The position numbers and the translations under genes were made by a program. A model generated the notes under the pieces. It did no database searches and was not told where the DNA came from. It saw only the letters and a list, made by a program, of their open reading frames with translations. Shown here one piece after another: positions 1 through 10,479 of a stretch of DNA of 64,000 bases. Source of the stretch: Pythium myriotylum (Eukaryota > Oomycota > Peronosporomycetes > Pythiales > Pythiaceae); NCBI GenBank assembly GCA_023091665.1, contig JALJCQ010000014.1, forward strand, positions 992,001 through 1,056,000, read 5' to 3'. Position 1 is the stretch's first letter. Every line of letters begins with the position of its first letter.

Positions 1-21
1 TGGTGGGTTAGGTGTCGCAGT

Positions 22-93
22 TCCTCGTTAGTATAGTGGTTAGTATACCCGCCTGTCACGCGGGTGACCCGGGTTCAATTCCCGGACGGGGAG
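22..93 (+). tRNA. tRNA-Asp (GTC)
   Basis: A 72-nt cloverleaf. The acceptor stem TCCTCGT pairs with ACGGGGA, followed by discriminator G; the anticodon loop CTGTCAC gives anticodon GTC; the T arm contains GGTTCAATTCC. Internal A and B boxes (TAGTATAGTGG and GGTTCAATTCC) are intact, and a TTTT Pol III terminator follows within 20 nt (107-110). No intron. Confidence 0.97.
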
Positions 94-429
94 CTTCTCT
101 CTTTCTTTTGATCCCCTCCACCACACACACCTCTCCAACTACCATTTCGCGACCCCCTTTTGCCCCTTTTGTCACCTCACACGACACCAGACACACATCT
201 CCACCCCCACCGCCATCCACGCCTCTCACCTCCTTCACGCGGACCTATCGAGCTAGTGGTTACGTGGCTGGAGGCCACTCGCTTGCCTCACATTCTGTCG
301 AGTGAATGATGTTAATGTTGATGCTCGATGTTCCGCCCCCTTTTGGAGGGCGAGCTGTTGGCGAGAGAAATTGTACCCCCTCCTCTTCGGGCTCAGCCCG
401 CCGTGGCCTTTGGACAGTCTCCGCCAACA

Positions 430-497
430 CACAACAACAACAACAACAACAACAATAACAACAACAATAACACACACATACATACACATACATACAT
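430..497. repeat. AAC then ACAT microsatellite in unit 1
   Basis: A run of AAC triplets with a few AAT interruptions, changing into ACACAT/ACAT repeats. The same tract recurs at about 1782-1849 in unit 2. Its Asn/Thr-rich translations are not evidence of a gene. Confidence 0.9.
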
Positions 498-865
498 ACA
501 CGACACACGCACGACATATGCCCACGACCCGAGAACACCTCACCCAATCAGACACCTGTCTGGCGCGTGCGTGAGTTGTGACTGTCTGTCCGTCGAGCTA
601 CAGGCTGTGCTTTGATGGTGGGGGTCTGTTGCTTCTCACGTTCGATCGACTCGCTCGAGGGTACGTCAAATATCCATGAATCCGCCGACACTCCTTCCCG
701 CCCACATCATTACATCACAGCATCTTGGAGGACCATCGGGGCAACAGTCTCCAATCCTCCTTCCAGCCCGAGCTGCACACACCTCGCTCTCCGCCTGCTC
801 TCAAGTCGTTCTTGTGTTTCCTGCCTCTGTCGGTCTCTCTCTGTCACTCTCTCCCACACACGCTC

Positions 866-922
866 TCCTCCCCCCCCCCCCCTCCCCCTCCCCCTCCCCC
901 TCCCCCTCCCCCTCCCCCTCTC
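866..922. repeat. Poly-C / (CCCCCT)n tract in unit 1
   Basis: A C homopolymer followed by repeated CCCCCT. In unit 2 (about 2218-2272) the homopolymer is 2 bp shorter, which explains most of the length difference between units. The opposite strand is G-rich and could form a quadruplex (inference). Confidence 0.9.
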
Positions 923-1373
923 CCGCTCACCCTCGCACATTCGTCGCTGTTACTTTGACTCCGGGTCTCGCTGCGTGCGTGGGGACGCTCTGCGCCCGTG
1001 TGAGACCAAGAGTGGCGGTGATCGCGGCAGCGCGTATGGTGGAGGCTGTGGTGGCGCGTGCAGCGGTGGAGTTGGGCTGGGGCGTGTCTTTTGTAGTCGG
1101 AGTTGAGCCCGTCGGATTTCGGGGTCTATGGGGGGTTGGTTGTGTTGGTGGAGCGCGTATGTGGCGCAAGGGGTGTGCGTGGGCGTAGGAAGTTGCGTGT
1201 GAGTGAGTGTGTGAGTGCGATTGGTGGTGGTTGTGTTTGTGTGTGTGTCGTTGAGTGTGTTTGTTTGTTTGGTTAGGAATTGTTGTTTGTTTTGTTGTTG
1301 TTTGGGTCGTGTTTGGTGTTGTGTATGTGTTGCAAGATTGTGTATGATATGGTGGTGGGTTAGGTGTCGCAGT

Positions 1374-1445
1374 TCCTCGTTAGTATAGTGGTTAGTATAC
1401 CCGCCTGTCACGCGGGTGACCCGGGTTCAATTCCCGGACGGGGAG
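1374..1445 (+). tRNA. tRNA-Asp (GTC), second copy
   Basis: Identical in sequence to the first copy, offset by exactly 1352 bp, with the same GTC anticodon, A and B boxes and downstream T-run. Confidence 0.97.
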
Positions 1446-2723
1446 CTTCTCTCTTTCTTTTGATCCCCTCCACCACACACACCTCTCCAACTACCATTTC
1501 GCGACCCCCTTTTGCCCCTTTTGTCACCTCACACGACACCAGACACACATCTCCACCCCCACCGCCATCCACGCCTCTCACCTCCTTCACGCGGACCTAT
1601 CGAGCTAGTGGTTACGTGGCTGGAGGCCACTCGCTTGCCTCACATTCTGTCGAGTGAATGATGTTAATGTTGATGCTCGATGTTCCGCCCCCTTTTGGAG
1701 GGCGAGCTGTTGGCGAGAGAAATTGTACCCCCTCCTATTCGGGCTCAGCCCGCCGTGGCCTTTGGACAGTCTCCGCCAACACACAACAACAACAACAACA
1801 ACAACAATAACAACAACAATAACACACACATACATACACATACATACATACACGACACACGCACGACATATGCCCACGACCCGAGAACACCTCACCCAAT
1901 CAGACACCTGTCTGGCGCGTGCGTGAGTTGTGACTGTCTGTCCGTCGAGCTACAGGCTGTGCTTTGATGGTGGGGGTCTGTTGCTTCTCACGTTCGATCG
2001 ACTCGCTCGAGGGTACGTCAAATATCCATGAATCCGCCGACACTCCTTCCCGCCCACATCATTACATCACAGCATCTTGGAGGACCATCGGGGCAACAAT
2101 CTCCAATCCTCCTTCCAGCCCGAGCTGCACACACCTCGCTCTCCGCCTGCTCTCAAGTCGTTCTTGTGTTTCCTGCCTCTGTCGGTCTCTCTCTGTCACT
2201 CTCTCCCACACACGCTCTCCTCCCCCCCCCCCTCCCCCTCCCCCTCCCCCTCCCCCTCCCCCTCCCCCTCTCCCGCTCACCCTCGCACATTCGTCGCTGT
2301 TACTTTGACTCCGGGTCTCGCTGCGTGCGTGGGGACGCTCTGCGCCCGTGTGAGACCAAGAGTGGCGGTGATCGCGGCAGCGCGTATGGTGGAGGCTGTG
2401 GTGGCGCGTGCAGCGGTGGAGTTGGGCTGGGGCGTGTCTTTTGTAGTCGGAGTTGAGCCCGTCGGATTTCGGGGTCTATGGGGGGTTGGTTGTGTTGGTG
2501 GAGCGCGTATGTGGCGCAAGGGGTGTGCGTGGGCGTAGGAAGTTGCGTGTGAGTGAGTGTGTGAGTGCGATTGGTGGTGGTTGTGTTTGTGTGTGTGTCG
2601 TTGAGTGTGTTTGTTTGTTTGGTTAGGAATTGTTGTTTGTTTTGTTGTTGTTTGGGTCGTGTTTGGTGTTGTGTATGTGTTGCAAGATTGTGTATGATAT
2701 GGTGGTGGGTTAGGTGTCGCAGT

Positions 2724-2793
2724 TCCTCGTTAGTATAGTGGTTAGTATACCCGCCTGTCACGCGGGTGACCCGGGTTCAATTCCCGGACGGAG
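2724..2793 (+). pseudogene. tRNA-Asp third copy, 3' end broken by element junction
   Basis: Identical to the other copies through the T arm, but the 3' acceptor strand reads ACGGAG followed by CCACTTC instead of ACGGGGAG. Two G residues are missing, so the acceptor stem no longer pairs at its outer positions and the normal T-run is absent. The sequence passes directly into copia-like coding sequence, so this copy is probably non-functional. The junction may be a rearrangement or an assembly collapse of the array. Confidence 0.8.
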
Positions 2794-5280
2794 CCACTTC
2801 ACTCTTACACATAGAAACAACCGGAAAGATCAGGGTACAAGGCCTATATCTATCATGGTATGCACAAGGTGTGGTTGATGACACAACCAGCTTCAAATCG
2901 TACTCTGTGCTGAAAAGCATGACAGAAGTCAGAGATAGGATCCGAGATTTACTGGTGCAACTGGAAGCCCTGTTCCCATACAAAGTTCGGAGATCAGGAC
3001 TGATGGAGGTTCAGGATGTGTCAATAAGGTTCTGGAAACTATCTGTAAAGAGAGGGGAATGCTCTTTCAAAGGTCAAATGCTGAGTCACCCGAAGAGAAG
3101 GGGAGCGCAGAATGTGCAAACCAAACCCTCTTCAGAAAGGTTAGGAGTGAATTACTTGGTGCTCAGATGGGAGCAAGGTGGTGGCCTGAGGCATTTCTTT
3201 ATGCTGTCGCGGTTGAAAACCGGCTAACTACCGCCCGTCTGGGTAATAAGAACCCATTTGTGGCACTGTATCAGATGAAACCAGATGGTAGTATGCTACA
3301 ACCATGGGGGATAATATGCTACGCACATATTCCAAAATCTAAACGATCAGATCCAAAACTGGGAAATCGCGGTTTAGAGTGTAGGCTACTAGGTCTCTCA
3401 GATTATCAGAAAGGATATACAGGTTATATAATGTCAAGAATAAGAAGATTCTGGCTGCTAGAGATGTCAAGTTTGGACAACCTGACACAGTTAAGCTCAT
3501 AGAAAAGTCTTTTCCCTCAAATTCTCCTGCTCTAAGTATTGAGGAAATCGAGGAGATCTTATGCCTGGGTAGTTACAAAAGACAGCTCTCAGAGGAGGAG
3601 ACATATATCCCTGCCCAAAAGAGGCATAAGACGGGTGAAGAGTCAAACGAAGATAAGTGGGAGACACAGAAAGTGCTCAAAATGTAGACACTGAATGTAC
3701 TTAGAATGTGGGAGAAGATGACTCTGGGAGGGCAGTGGGAGATGAGTCGGTGGGTGGGATACCCCGGCTACGACCACGTTCCCAGCGGATTAGGAATTCG
3801 AACCCTCAGTACCAGAGGTTTATCCGGTTCGTAAACAGCGTGATGACCAATAGGCCAGGGATCCCAATCCCTAGGTCCGTAAAAAAGGCTCTTTCAGGTA
3901 CACATGCCAAGCTGTGGGATGCAGCTGTATCTGAAGAGTATCAGGCACTCAGAGCAAATCAGACATGGGAATTGGTCAGCCTACCCCCGGGTAAAAAAAG
4001 CGCTGGGATGTCACTGGGTGTTCGATGTAAAGTGTAAGGCAGATGGGGCCCGACTGGTTGTCCAGGGGAACACCAACAGCATGGAGTGCATTATCAGGAA
4101 ATGTTTTATCCCGTCGCTCGATATGAGAATCTACGACTTCTGTTAGCTGTCTCGACAATCCAGGACTTCCACATCCACCAAATGGTGTCCACTGCATTTC
4201 TGAACGGGCATCTGGACACTGAAATTTTCATGCGCCAACCACCTGGCTTTAGTGACGGCATCACGGACCGTGTATCCTTGCTACGAAAAAGTCTGTATGA
4301 GTTGATGCAGGCACCCCGGATTTGGTATGGAGTGTTGAATGAGTTCCTAACCAATATTGCTTTTTTCCGGTGCAAAAAGGAGTACTATTTGTACCGTAAA
4401 AAGTGGGAGATAAAAGGAGTCACTCACCACGTAATCATCTGCGTGTACGTGGATGATCTCACAATCGCCGGGACAAGTCTGGCTCTGATTCAGGAGGTAA
4501 AGGCCCGACTCTCATCAAGGTTCAAAATGAAAGATTTAGGAGAGGTCCATTATCTTTTAATAATGGAAATGAAGCGGGATCGGCAGAGAAAACTATTGAG
4601 TCTTTCCCAACATCAGTATGTACAGGAACTTTTGAAGAAATTCAATATGGATGACTGTGATACTGAGCCGACCCCACAGGCAAGAGTGTGGAATTGGTAA
4701 AAGAAGCGAAAATGTCAAAAGATCAGATTGCGGCTCAGCCGTTTGATTTCAGAGGTCTTGTGGGTTCACTAATGTACCTTGTTAGGGGTACACGCCCAGA
4801 TGTCGCAAATGCAGTAAGGGAGCTCAGTAAGCTTCGCGGACGCTTATGAGGAAAGGCGGTCAGTTACTGGTTACATAACCACCCTCGCTGATGCATGTGT
4901 GTAACGGAAAAGTGCAAGACAGGACACTGTTAGCCTCCATACTGCCCAATCTGAGTCAATTGCCACAAATGAGGGCATAAAAGAGAGCGAGTGGATGTGG
5001 CAACTACTTGAGAAAACTAGGATTGAGGCAAAATGCGCCTATTTTATGTTGGTGTGATAATACTGCTGCAATCAGCATTGTCAAATACCCTGCCAATCAC
5101 TCTTCAACGAAATATATTGAGACTCGGAGTATGTACTCGAGAGGGATATATGTGAAGGGACGCATTGAGGTTAGGTACTGAAATACAAAATACATGGTGG
5201 CGGACGCACTGACAAAAGCGTTACCGCAAAATCAGTTCGAAAAATTACGCGAACTATTTGGGGGGGGGGGGGGGGGGGGG
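2792..5280 (+). mobile_element. Decayed Ty1/copia retrotransposon (integrase-RT-RNase H)
   Basis: Several reading frames of one polyprotein appear in copia order. The C-terminal integrase region spans about 2950-3490 and includes an AHIPKSKRSDPKLGN-like segment. The linker and start of reverse transcriptase (about 3890-4040) has the WELVSLPPGKK motif. RT continues to about 4700 with the YVDD catalytic box. RNase H (about 4940-5240) has DNTAAISIVK and VADALTKALP motifs. At least three frameshifts and several stops interrupt it. Gag, protease and the integrase zinc domain are missing because the left end is fused to a tRNA-Asp. A 21-nt poly-G run directly after RNase H sits where the polypurine tract is expected. 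No LTR could be defined. Confidence 0.85.
5260..5280 (+). repeat. Poly-G homopolymer (21 nt)
   Basis: A pure G run immediately 3' of the copia RNase H frame. Its position fits an expanded polypurine tract (inference); length may be unreliable because homopolymers are error-prone. Confidence 0.8.
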
Positions 5281-6741
5281 TTTAGAAACCTACGTCTTTG
5301 ATTGAGGTGACTAGCACAGGCTAGACAGAGGATGGACTTGGAGTTAGCTTGGCTAGTTCAAAACTCAGTGCGAATATGAGAAGCGAATATGCGGAAGTGA
5401 GGGAACTTAAGAGCTGCAAAGTTCGGTAAAACTTAATCTATATTAAGTACAAATTATTGCGAACCTGCTCTAAGTACGTAACAGGACTTAACAAGGCTAA
5501 ATATGATATGAGACAAGAGAGGTGATGAAGTACGTGATATTTAATAGTAAGGGTCGCGCAACTCCCCACCACTAAAACAGTGATTCCGGGGGTACCGTTG
5601 CATAAAACAGCCAGGCCGACACGATACATCTGTTCGTGTCCAATACGGAACTGTTAAACCACCAAGTTGGGCGCTTCCCGGGCTTGGCGAGCGAATGGCA
5701 CTATGGTCCACTCCCCTGGGATTGTGCTATGGGGTGTCCCGCAGCTTAGGCTGACCCGAGCCATCCGGCCCGCTCGTCGAGGTGGCGAAGTCCAAAGGGG
5801 TATTTCCCGATGGGAGAAAGTCGGCGAATGAGCTGTCCGGCTCGGGTAGTCCAGGCAGTGACTGCATTGGAAGAGGAAGGAGGAAAAACCATAGGATTCT
5901 TTCTTTTATTCTCAAAATGTGGAAACTTCCCGAAAAAGGTTCTAAGGATACAGATTTTTTTGGTAGGATTCAGGCAATAAATCAGGATTGGACCTGCGAT
6001 TTTTCCAAGTTTCAGAACGTTTCTAGTAAATCTAGAAGAATTAGAGCGAAAGGTCAGAAACAAATGTAGAAGGATCTATGAAAGGTGGGATTCCTTCTTC
6101 CATTTATAGAAAGATCTGGCAGATCAGAATATGTGAATGAAGGTAAAAGTCTGAATAGAAATCAGACATTTCAGCTGTGAGTTCAGTGATCTGGCTACTT
6201 TTAGTGGGAGTGTTACAGGTGCACTATTTGTAGGTAATATAGGAAACCTACTATTGGTTAAAATTAAAAATTAGCCAGATCCTAATCCTACAGGTGGCTC
6301 TCAGCCACAAGTTTGCCGAAGGATGTGGATGAGTGGCCACCTGGCGTGCGCTCGGCCGTTTCAGGCACAAGTCGCACACAACCACTCCCGAACCTGACGG
6401 CCTCTTAAGAGTGTTGACCCACAAATCTTTCTACACCCTTCCCTAGTGACCCGTTACACTCAATCCATTACGTCGAAGTGTCACACGTATGCCGTAACCC
6501 CTCAAAATAGAACAACAGCGAGAGTTGCTGAGCATTCAGCCCAAGGCACTCCGAGTCAGCATCAGTGTATAAGGCAATTATATAGAGACTAAACAGTGTG
6601 AACAGCTCTCGAAATCGTTTGAGAATTGAGACGTGTAAATCAATACTGACACTTATGATCACTATTCGAGTCATCCTGCACGAAACGGCGAGAGCTTTTT
6701 GTCAGCGTTTTCCCTCGACAATTCTGTTTTGCAGCCATACC
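5281..6741. other. Unassigned stretch after the copia element
   Basis: No gene recognised. A 95-codon open frame (5782-6069, +) has no family resemblance that I can see. The right half is AT-richer. If the copia element kept a 3' LTR it should lie in the first few hundred bases, but with the 5' end lost there is no partner to compare it with. Confidence 0.5.
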
Positions 6742-7640
6742 TTAATTTCCGTTCGGTTCACCCGTCAAACACCTGCGCTTCTTCTTGGACGGAACTTCAC
6801 CAGGCGGAGCCACAGGAAGAGACGTGCTCACACTCTGGTTGGCTTGGCTCTGTTGTTGACGACCCCGCTTCCTCCAGGTCGGAAGAAAGGACACACACTG
6901 ACGAATCCAAAGGACTTGCTTGAAGCGAAGCTCCGAGAGGTATACCTCGCTTCGATTGTCGAAAACCTTTTTCATTCGCTTGTCGTCGACCTTGAGCACC
7001 CAGCAGTGGGCAATGTGGCGAGGATCGAGCGTACCGACCATGTAGATACCTGATCCAGGGGGAAGAGATCGCCCAACGCCATCGCGACCATGACCAAACT
7101 CGGTCTTGTAGAGTTTTTTACCCCAAGCACGGAGATCAATCTTGAAGCCACTTGCCACAGGTACCTGGAGCAAGGGGAAGAGGAATTTTTTTGCACTCTG
7201 CCTTTAAAGTTCCAGCCCTTGCCAACCAGCTTGGTAACGACAGCATCGAGGTCAAACTGCTCCAAATTGAGCAACTTCCGAACCGCTTCAACTGCGCAGA
7301 AGAAGCACTTCATCTCATCGCTGTCGCCGACATCGTATCGGTTTGCATTGTTCTTCAGGAAATGCGAGAACGTCATGTCTTTGTAGGCTGAGTCCTGAGG
7401 TTGATGAGCCTAATCCAATCTTCGTGCCCTTCGAGGTTCTCTATCGGGTCCCACGTGTATTGCTCGTCAGGGGTCGATGTCTGCCCATTGAGCCCGATAG
7501 TAGATAACTTCTTCGCCGTCGACGATCTCAACTTTCTTGTCGACCAACCGATCCAGGAAGCAAATCTCGTACCCAGGATCGCCTGGGTCATCATCTTCAG
7601 TCTTTGATGCTTTAGCTTTGACGCTTCAGCGGCTTTGACC
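6742..7640 (-). pseudogene. Broken chromodomain plus cysteine-peptidase-like mobile-element module
   Basis: Read on the minus strand through at least two frameshifts. First comes a chromodomain-like segment (about 7400-7610): FLDRLVDKKVEIVDGEEV, then YYRAQWADIDP, then after a frameshift TWDPIENLEGHEDWI. Next is SDEMKCFFCAVEAVRKLL, with a candidate nucleophile cysteine, and after another frameshift GIYMVGTLDPRHIAHCWVL, with a candidate catalytic histidine, then VFDNRSEV and a WIRQCVSF segment. A basic, Gln/Ser-rich tail ends the frame. Chromodomains are typical of Ty3/gypsy integrases. I recall similar C-terminal peptidase-like domains in oomycete repeat-borne proteins, but cannot confirm that here. 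The peptidase assignment is inference from the Cys and His contexts. Confidence 0.6.
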
Positions 7641-8002
7641 CCGTAATCGATCTATAATGTTGGCAATACACTCGAGTGATTGCTTCTTGAGTTTCGGCGT
7701 CGAACTGACAGTCAAAGACGAGGTGGTCTTGTTGGCGGCTCAACAGACAGAGACGTAGGGGTCAAGACCATAGCAGACGATTTAGAGGGCTGACTCGAAA
7801 CCGCAAACAGCGATGCGCCTACTCCAGTTGGGCGGTCGGATCAACCGCATCTGGGCGACGTAGTAGCACTCTTCGCGTCATCATCGTCTGACCCAGCCAT
7901 CAAGCACCACCATTGAACCCTAGTCATTGTACCCCGTCACTCACATAATATGTGAGTGACGCTGAGAGGTTTACCCTGGTATTATAACCTGGGGCTGTAG
8001 GG
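7641..8002. other. Unassigned stretch between element relics
   Basis: Apart from the hairpin at 7936-7960 I see nothing recognisable. Confidence 0.5.
7936..7960. repeat. Perfect short hairpin
   Basis: GTCACTCACAT, a 3-nt AAT loop, then ATGTGAGTGAC: an 11-bp perfect stem. It lies between two element relics with no gene adjacent. Confidence 0.85.
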
Positions 8003-8520
8003 GTGATTCTCCAGTTGCTCTTGGGACAGCAAGCCGTCTCCCTAGCCCAGCCCCAGGAGCAGATCCAGACGACTATGGTACGGATGGAAGCCCTCGTGTC
8101 CAAGCTTCTCGCCGCTCGCAGGACCGCTCCGGGGACCTATAACGGAACCGTGGAAGTAGACTTGGTGCTCTTAATGTTTAGATCGAGCAGTCTTACGCTT
8201 ACTACTACCTCCTCATGCAGGAAGAGTGAGCTGCGTTCATTGCAACGGTGACGTGCCATTTTGGCACCACCGTTATGAAATACTTGGTGACGGAGGGGAC
8301 ACACGAGCGCGTATTGCCGCGGGGCTTTGCGTACATGGTTCGTGAGAAGATGTACATCCTGGAGCAGTTACGATCACTCCACGATTATATCGCGGGATCT
8401 CAGGACGGTTCAGTGTCGGGTGCCCATTTGTCGGTAGGAGTTATGTATTTACTTCCAATCCAGTCTCCGCCCTGCGACCGCGGTTCACCTTCGGGAGAAC
8501 TACCGGGCGATACTTGAGCA
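8003..8520 (+). mobile_element. Possible gag relic of a Ty3/gypsy element
   Basis: Two overlapping frames read like a retroelement gag: a Gln-rich start (QQAVSLAQPQEQIQ), an acidic/leucine stretch, and in the next frame CHFGTTVMKYLVTEGTHERV followed by YMVREKMYILEQL. It lies upstream of, and in the same orientation as, an integrase relic. No zinc knuckle is visible. Low confidence. Confidence 0.3.
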
Positions 8521-9674
8521 CGGCATCAGTATCGCCGTACGCTAAGATCACTCAACTGTGGGAGTCGGTCGCGCTCGACCACGTCTGCCAGTTGGATCGA
8601 GTCAGCGACGCTCAACCGCTGCATCCATGGGGATCATCTGGCGCCGCAATTCGCCAAGAAGTAAACCGTTCTTCGTGGGGATGTCACGGATTGCACCGTA
8701 ACCTTGATTGCACCGCGGGTTACTCGTAGTTTATCTTTGTGATTTTAGTAACCATATGCGTCTTGTGCCGAAAGACAGGGGTGGCTGCTCGAGGAGAGTG
8801 GCGCGCACGAGAAGGACTGCAGGAAAGGATAACGATCCTGTGCTCTTTAAAGAGGACGACACGAACTTTTGGTTGTGTCATGGGGTGACAGCATTCGCGA
8901 GAGAGCTCAAGAAAAATTGAAAACGACACACAAAGGGGACCTTACAAACTTGGAACATTGCCTACCAGGAATTAGTCTGGTAACGCGGTCGGCTAAAACT
9001 GGTTTTTTACGTCACCTCCCTGCCGGTGACGGGACTTGTGTGAGCCCTGCGCTCCCTTGTACGTCTTGGGGACTTGTGTACTTGGTCGCGAAATCCAGAG
9101 TCTATTCCTTTGGTGTTTTCCTGCCTTCCTAGAGTCCTACGCTACTGACCCACACACTGGGTACACTCCCCTAACCCTACAACCCTACCACTGTATGCGC
9201 AATCACCTGGGTGTCGTCTAATCATCAGGCGACCCAAAGACGTCTCAGCCGATCGGTAGATGTCTCAGCCGGTCCACCAGGCGGTCGGATAATCGCTTGG
9301 CCGATCGGGTGGGCATTTCGACGATCGCCTCACAGTAGTTCAAGTTGGCCAATCGCCTAGACACTTCGGGGCCACTTATCGTGTTCCTTTGACACTAGGC
9401 GGCCGTGCGCCTGGTTGAAAACGTCTGGCGGATCACCTGGCCGTTGGGTTGGTTCAACACAGTTCCCGCCGATCGCTTGGCCTCCTGGGCGGTCGGTCGG
9501 TTCACCGCTTCGGACGACACTCCTGGCGACTCCTTGATGTTACTCGTTGTTACTCAAAGTCCTAATCACCTTGCATCAAAACGCCTTGGGCGCCACCCTT
9601 CGATCTGGGTCGGCCCATCCTCCGCAGCTGCTTGTGCCACTTCCCGTCTGGATTGGGCCGCTCCACCACATTAA
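8521..9674. other. Unassigned, probably decayed interior of a gypsy element
   Basis: Between the gag-like and integrase relics. No protease or reverse transcriptase motif could be found. Around 9210-9480 there are repeated short GATCG-containing phrases, but no regular unit. Confidence 0.4.
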
Positions 9675-10136
9675 TTGAAGAGCTTTAAAGCTGTGTCACA
9701 AAAAAGGAAAGTACACTTCATGATCTTCTCTGCTAACGCGTCACGGTCGGCCCAAGAAGCCGTCAAGGGATTACGAGCGATGTTTATATCATCACTACGG
9801 CGCCGACCAGACCATCCGTCACGCTCGCAAGCTAGCATTCATGTTAGAACTTTTTTCGAGTGGCTAATCGGCCAGCGGAGCCGAGCAAATTTGGCATACC
9901 AGCTACAATCGAATGGAATGACAGAGCGGAGGGTTCAGCTAATCATGGATGCCGTTCGCCTGTACGTTGCTGACCCTGGGGTAGCGAAACTAGGGCGACT
10001 ACGCGGAGTAACTTGTCTTCGCACTCAACTCCTATCACGATCACGTTCGAGACGATTCCCCGTTCTATTTACAGCTCGGTTGGGAAGCACATACCACTCT
10101 CGAGACCGCCTCGCCTATCGTAGAGGAAGAAGGTAA
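9675..10136 (+). mobile_element. Ty3/gypsy integrase core relic
   Basis: Frame 1 shows LAYQLQSNGMTERRVQ followed by DAVRLYVADP, the typical gypsy integrase block that ends in the catalytic glutamate (usually a QTDGQTERVNQ type sequence). After a frameshift and a stop, the neighbouring frame continues FALNSYHDHVRDDSPFYLQL, then GWEAHTTLE, matching the region that follows in intact elements. Frameshifts show it is dead. The order matches the gag-like relic upstream. Confidence 0.65.
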
Positions 10137-10479
10137 TGGAAATGCAAATGGTTGGTGGAGGGAGCATGACAAACACACAAGAATCTGTGAAAAACACACA
10201 GCCTCCCAACACACAACTCTAGGGAAGGGTTTACTGAAGGCGAACCCCAACCTCTTCCACAAGACCGATCTGACGTGTCCCACGCCAAAACCATTACCAT
10301 TATACCTGCGATATGCGATACAGGAGGAGGATTCTAAAAGGAAGAAAGGAAGGTACCTGTGTTGCCCAGTCGTTGGAAAGCCGCTTTGGGAGAGAACGGG
10401 ACTGCTCCCGCCGTGGTTCCAGATCGTCTCGAGCCGACGCGTCTCTAGACGCGTCCAAGAGGCCAAAACAAAAGCCACA
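10137..10479. other. Unassigned stretch
   Basis: Nothing recognised; it joins the integrase relic to the diverged tandem repeats. Confidence 0.5.

Larger units (their letters stand above)
1..2723. repeat. Tandem array of ~1.35-kb tRNA-Asp units
   Basis: Two complete units (1-1352 and 1353-2702) and the start of a third (from 2703) are almost identical; the second is 2 bp shorter, from a contraction in a C-rich tract, and I see a few substitutions. Each unit carries one tRNA-Asp, then a C/A/T-rich spacer with an AAC microsatellite and a CCCCCT tract, then a G/T-rich stretch of ~350 bp almost without C. No protein gene is credible in the spacer: the open frames are low-complexity. The strand bias flips near the middle of each unit. 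The window edge cuts the array, so total copy number is unknown. Confidence 0.95.

Noticed and set aside
12..2308. Many 60-170 codon open frames in the tRNA array units
   Set aside because: They overlap on both strands, are built of microsatellite translations (Pro, Thr, Ser, Val) and repeat with the unit; not protein genes.
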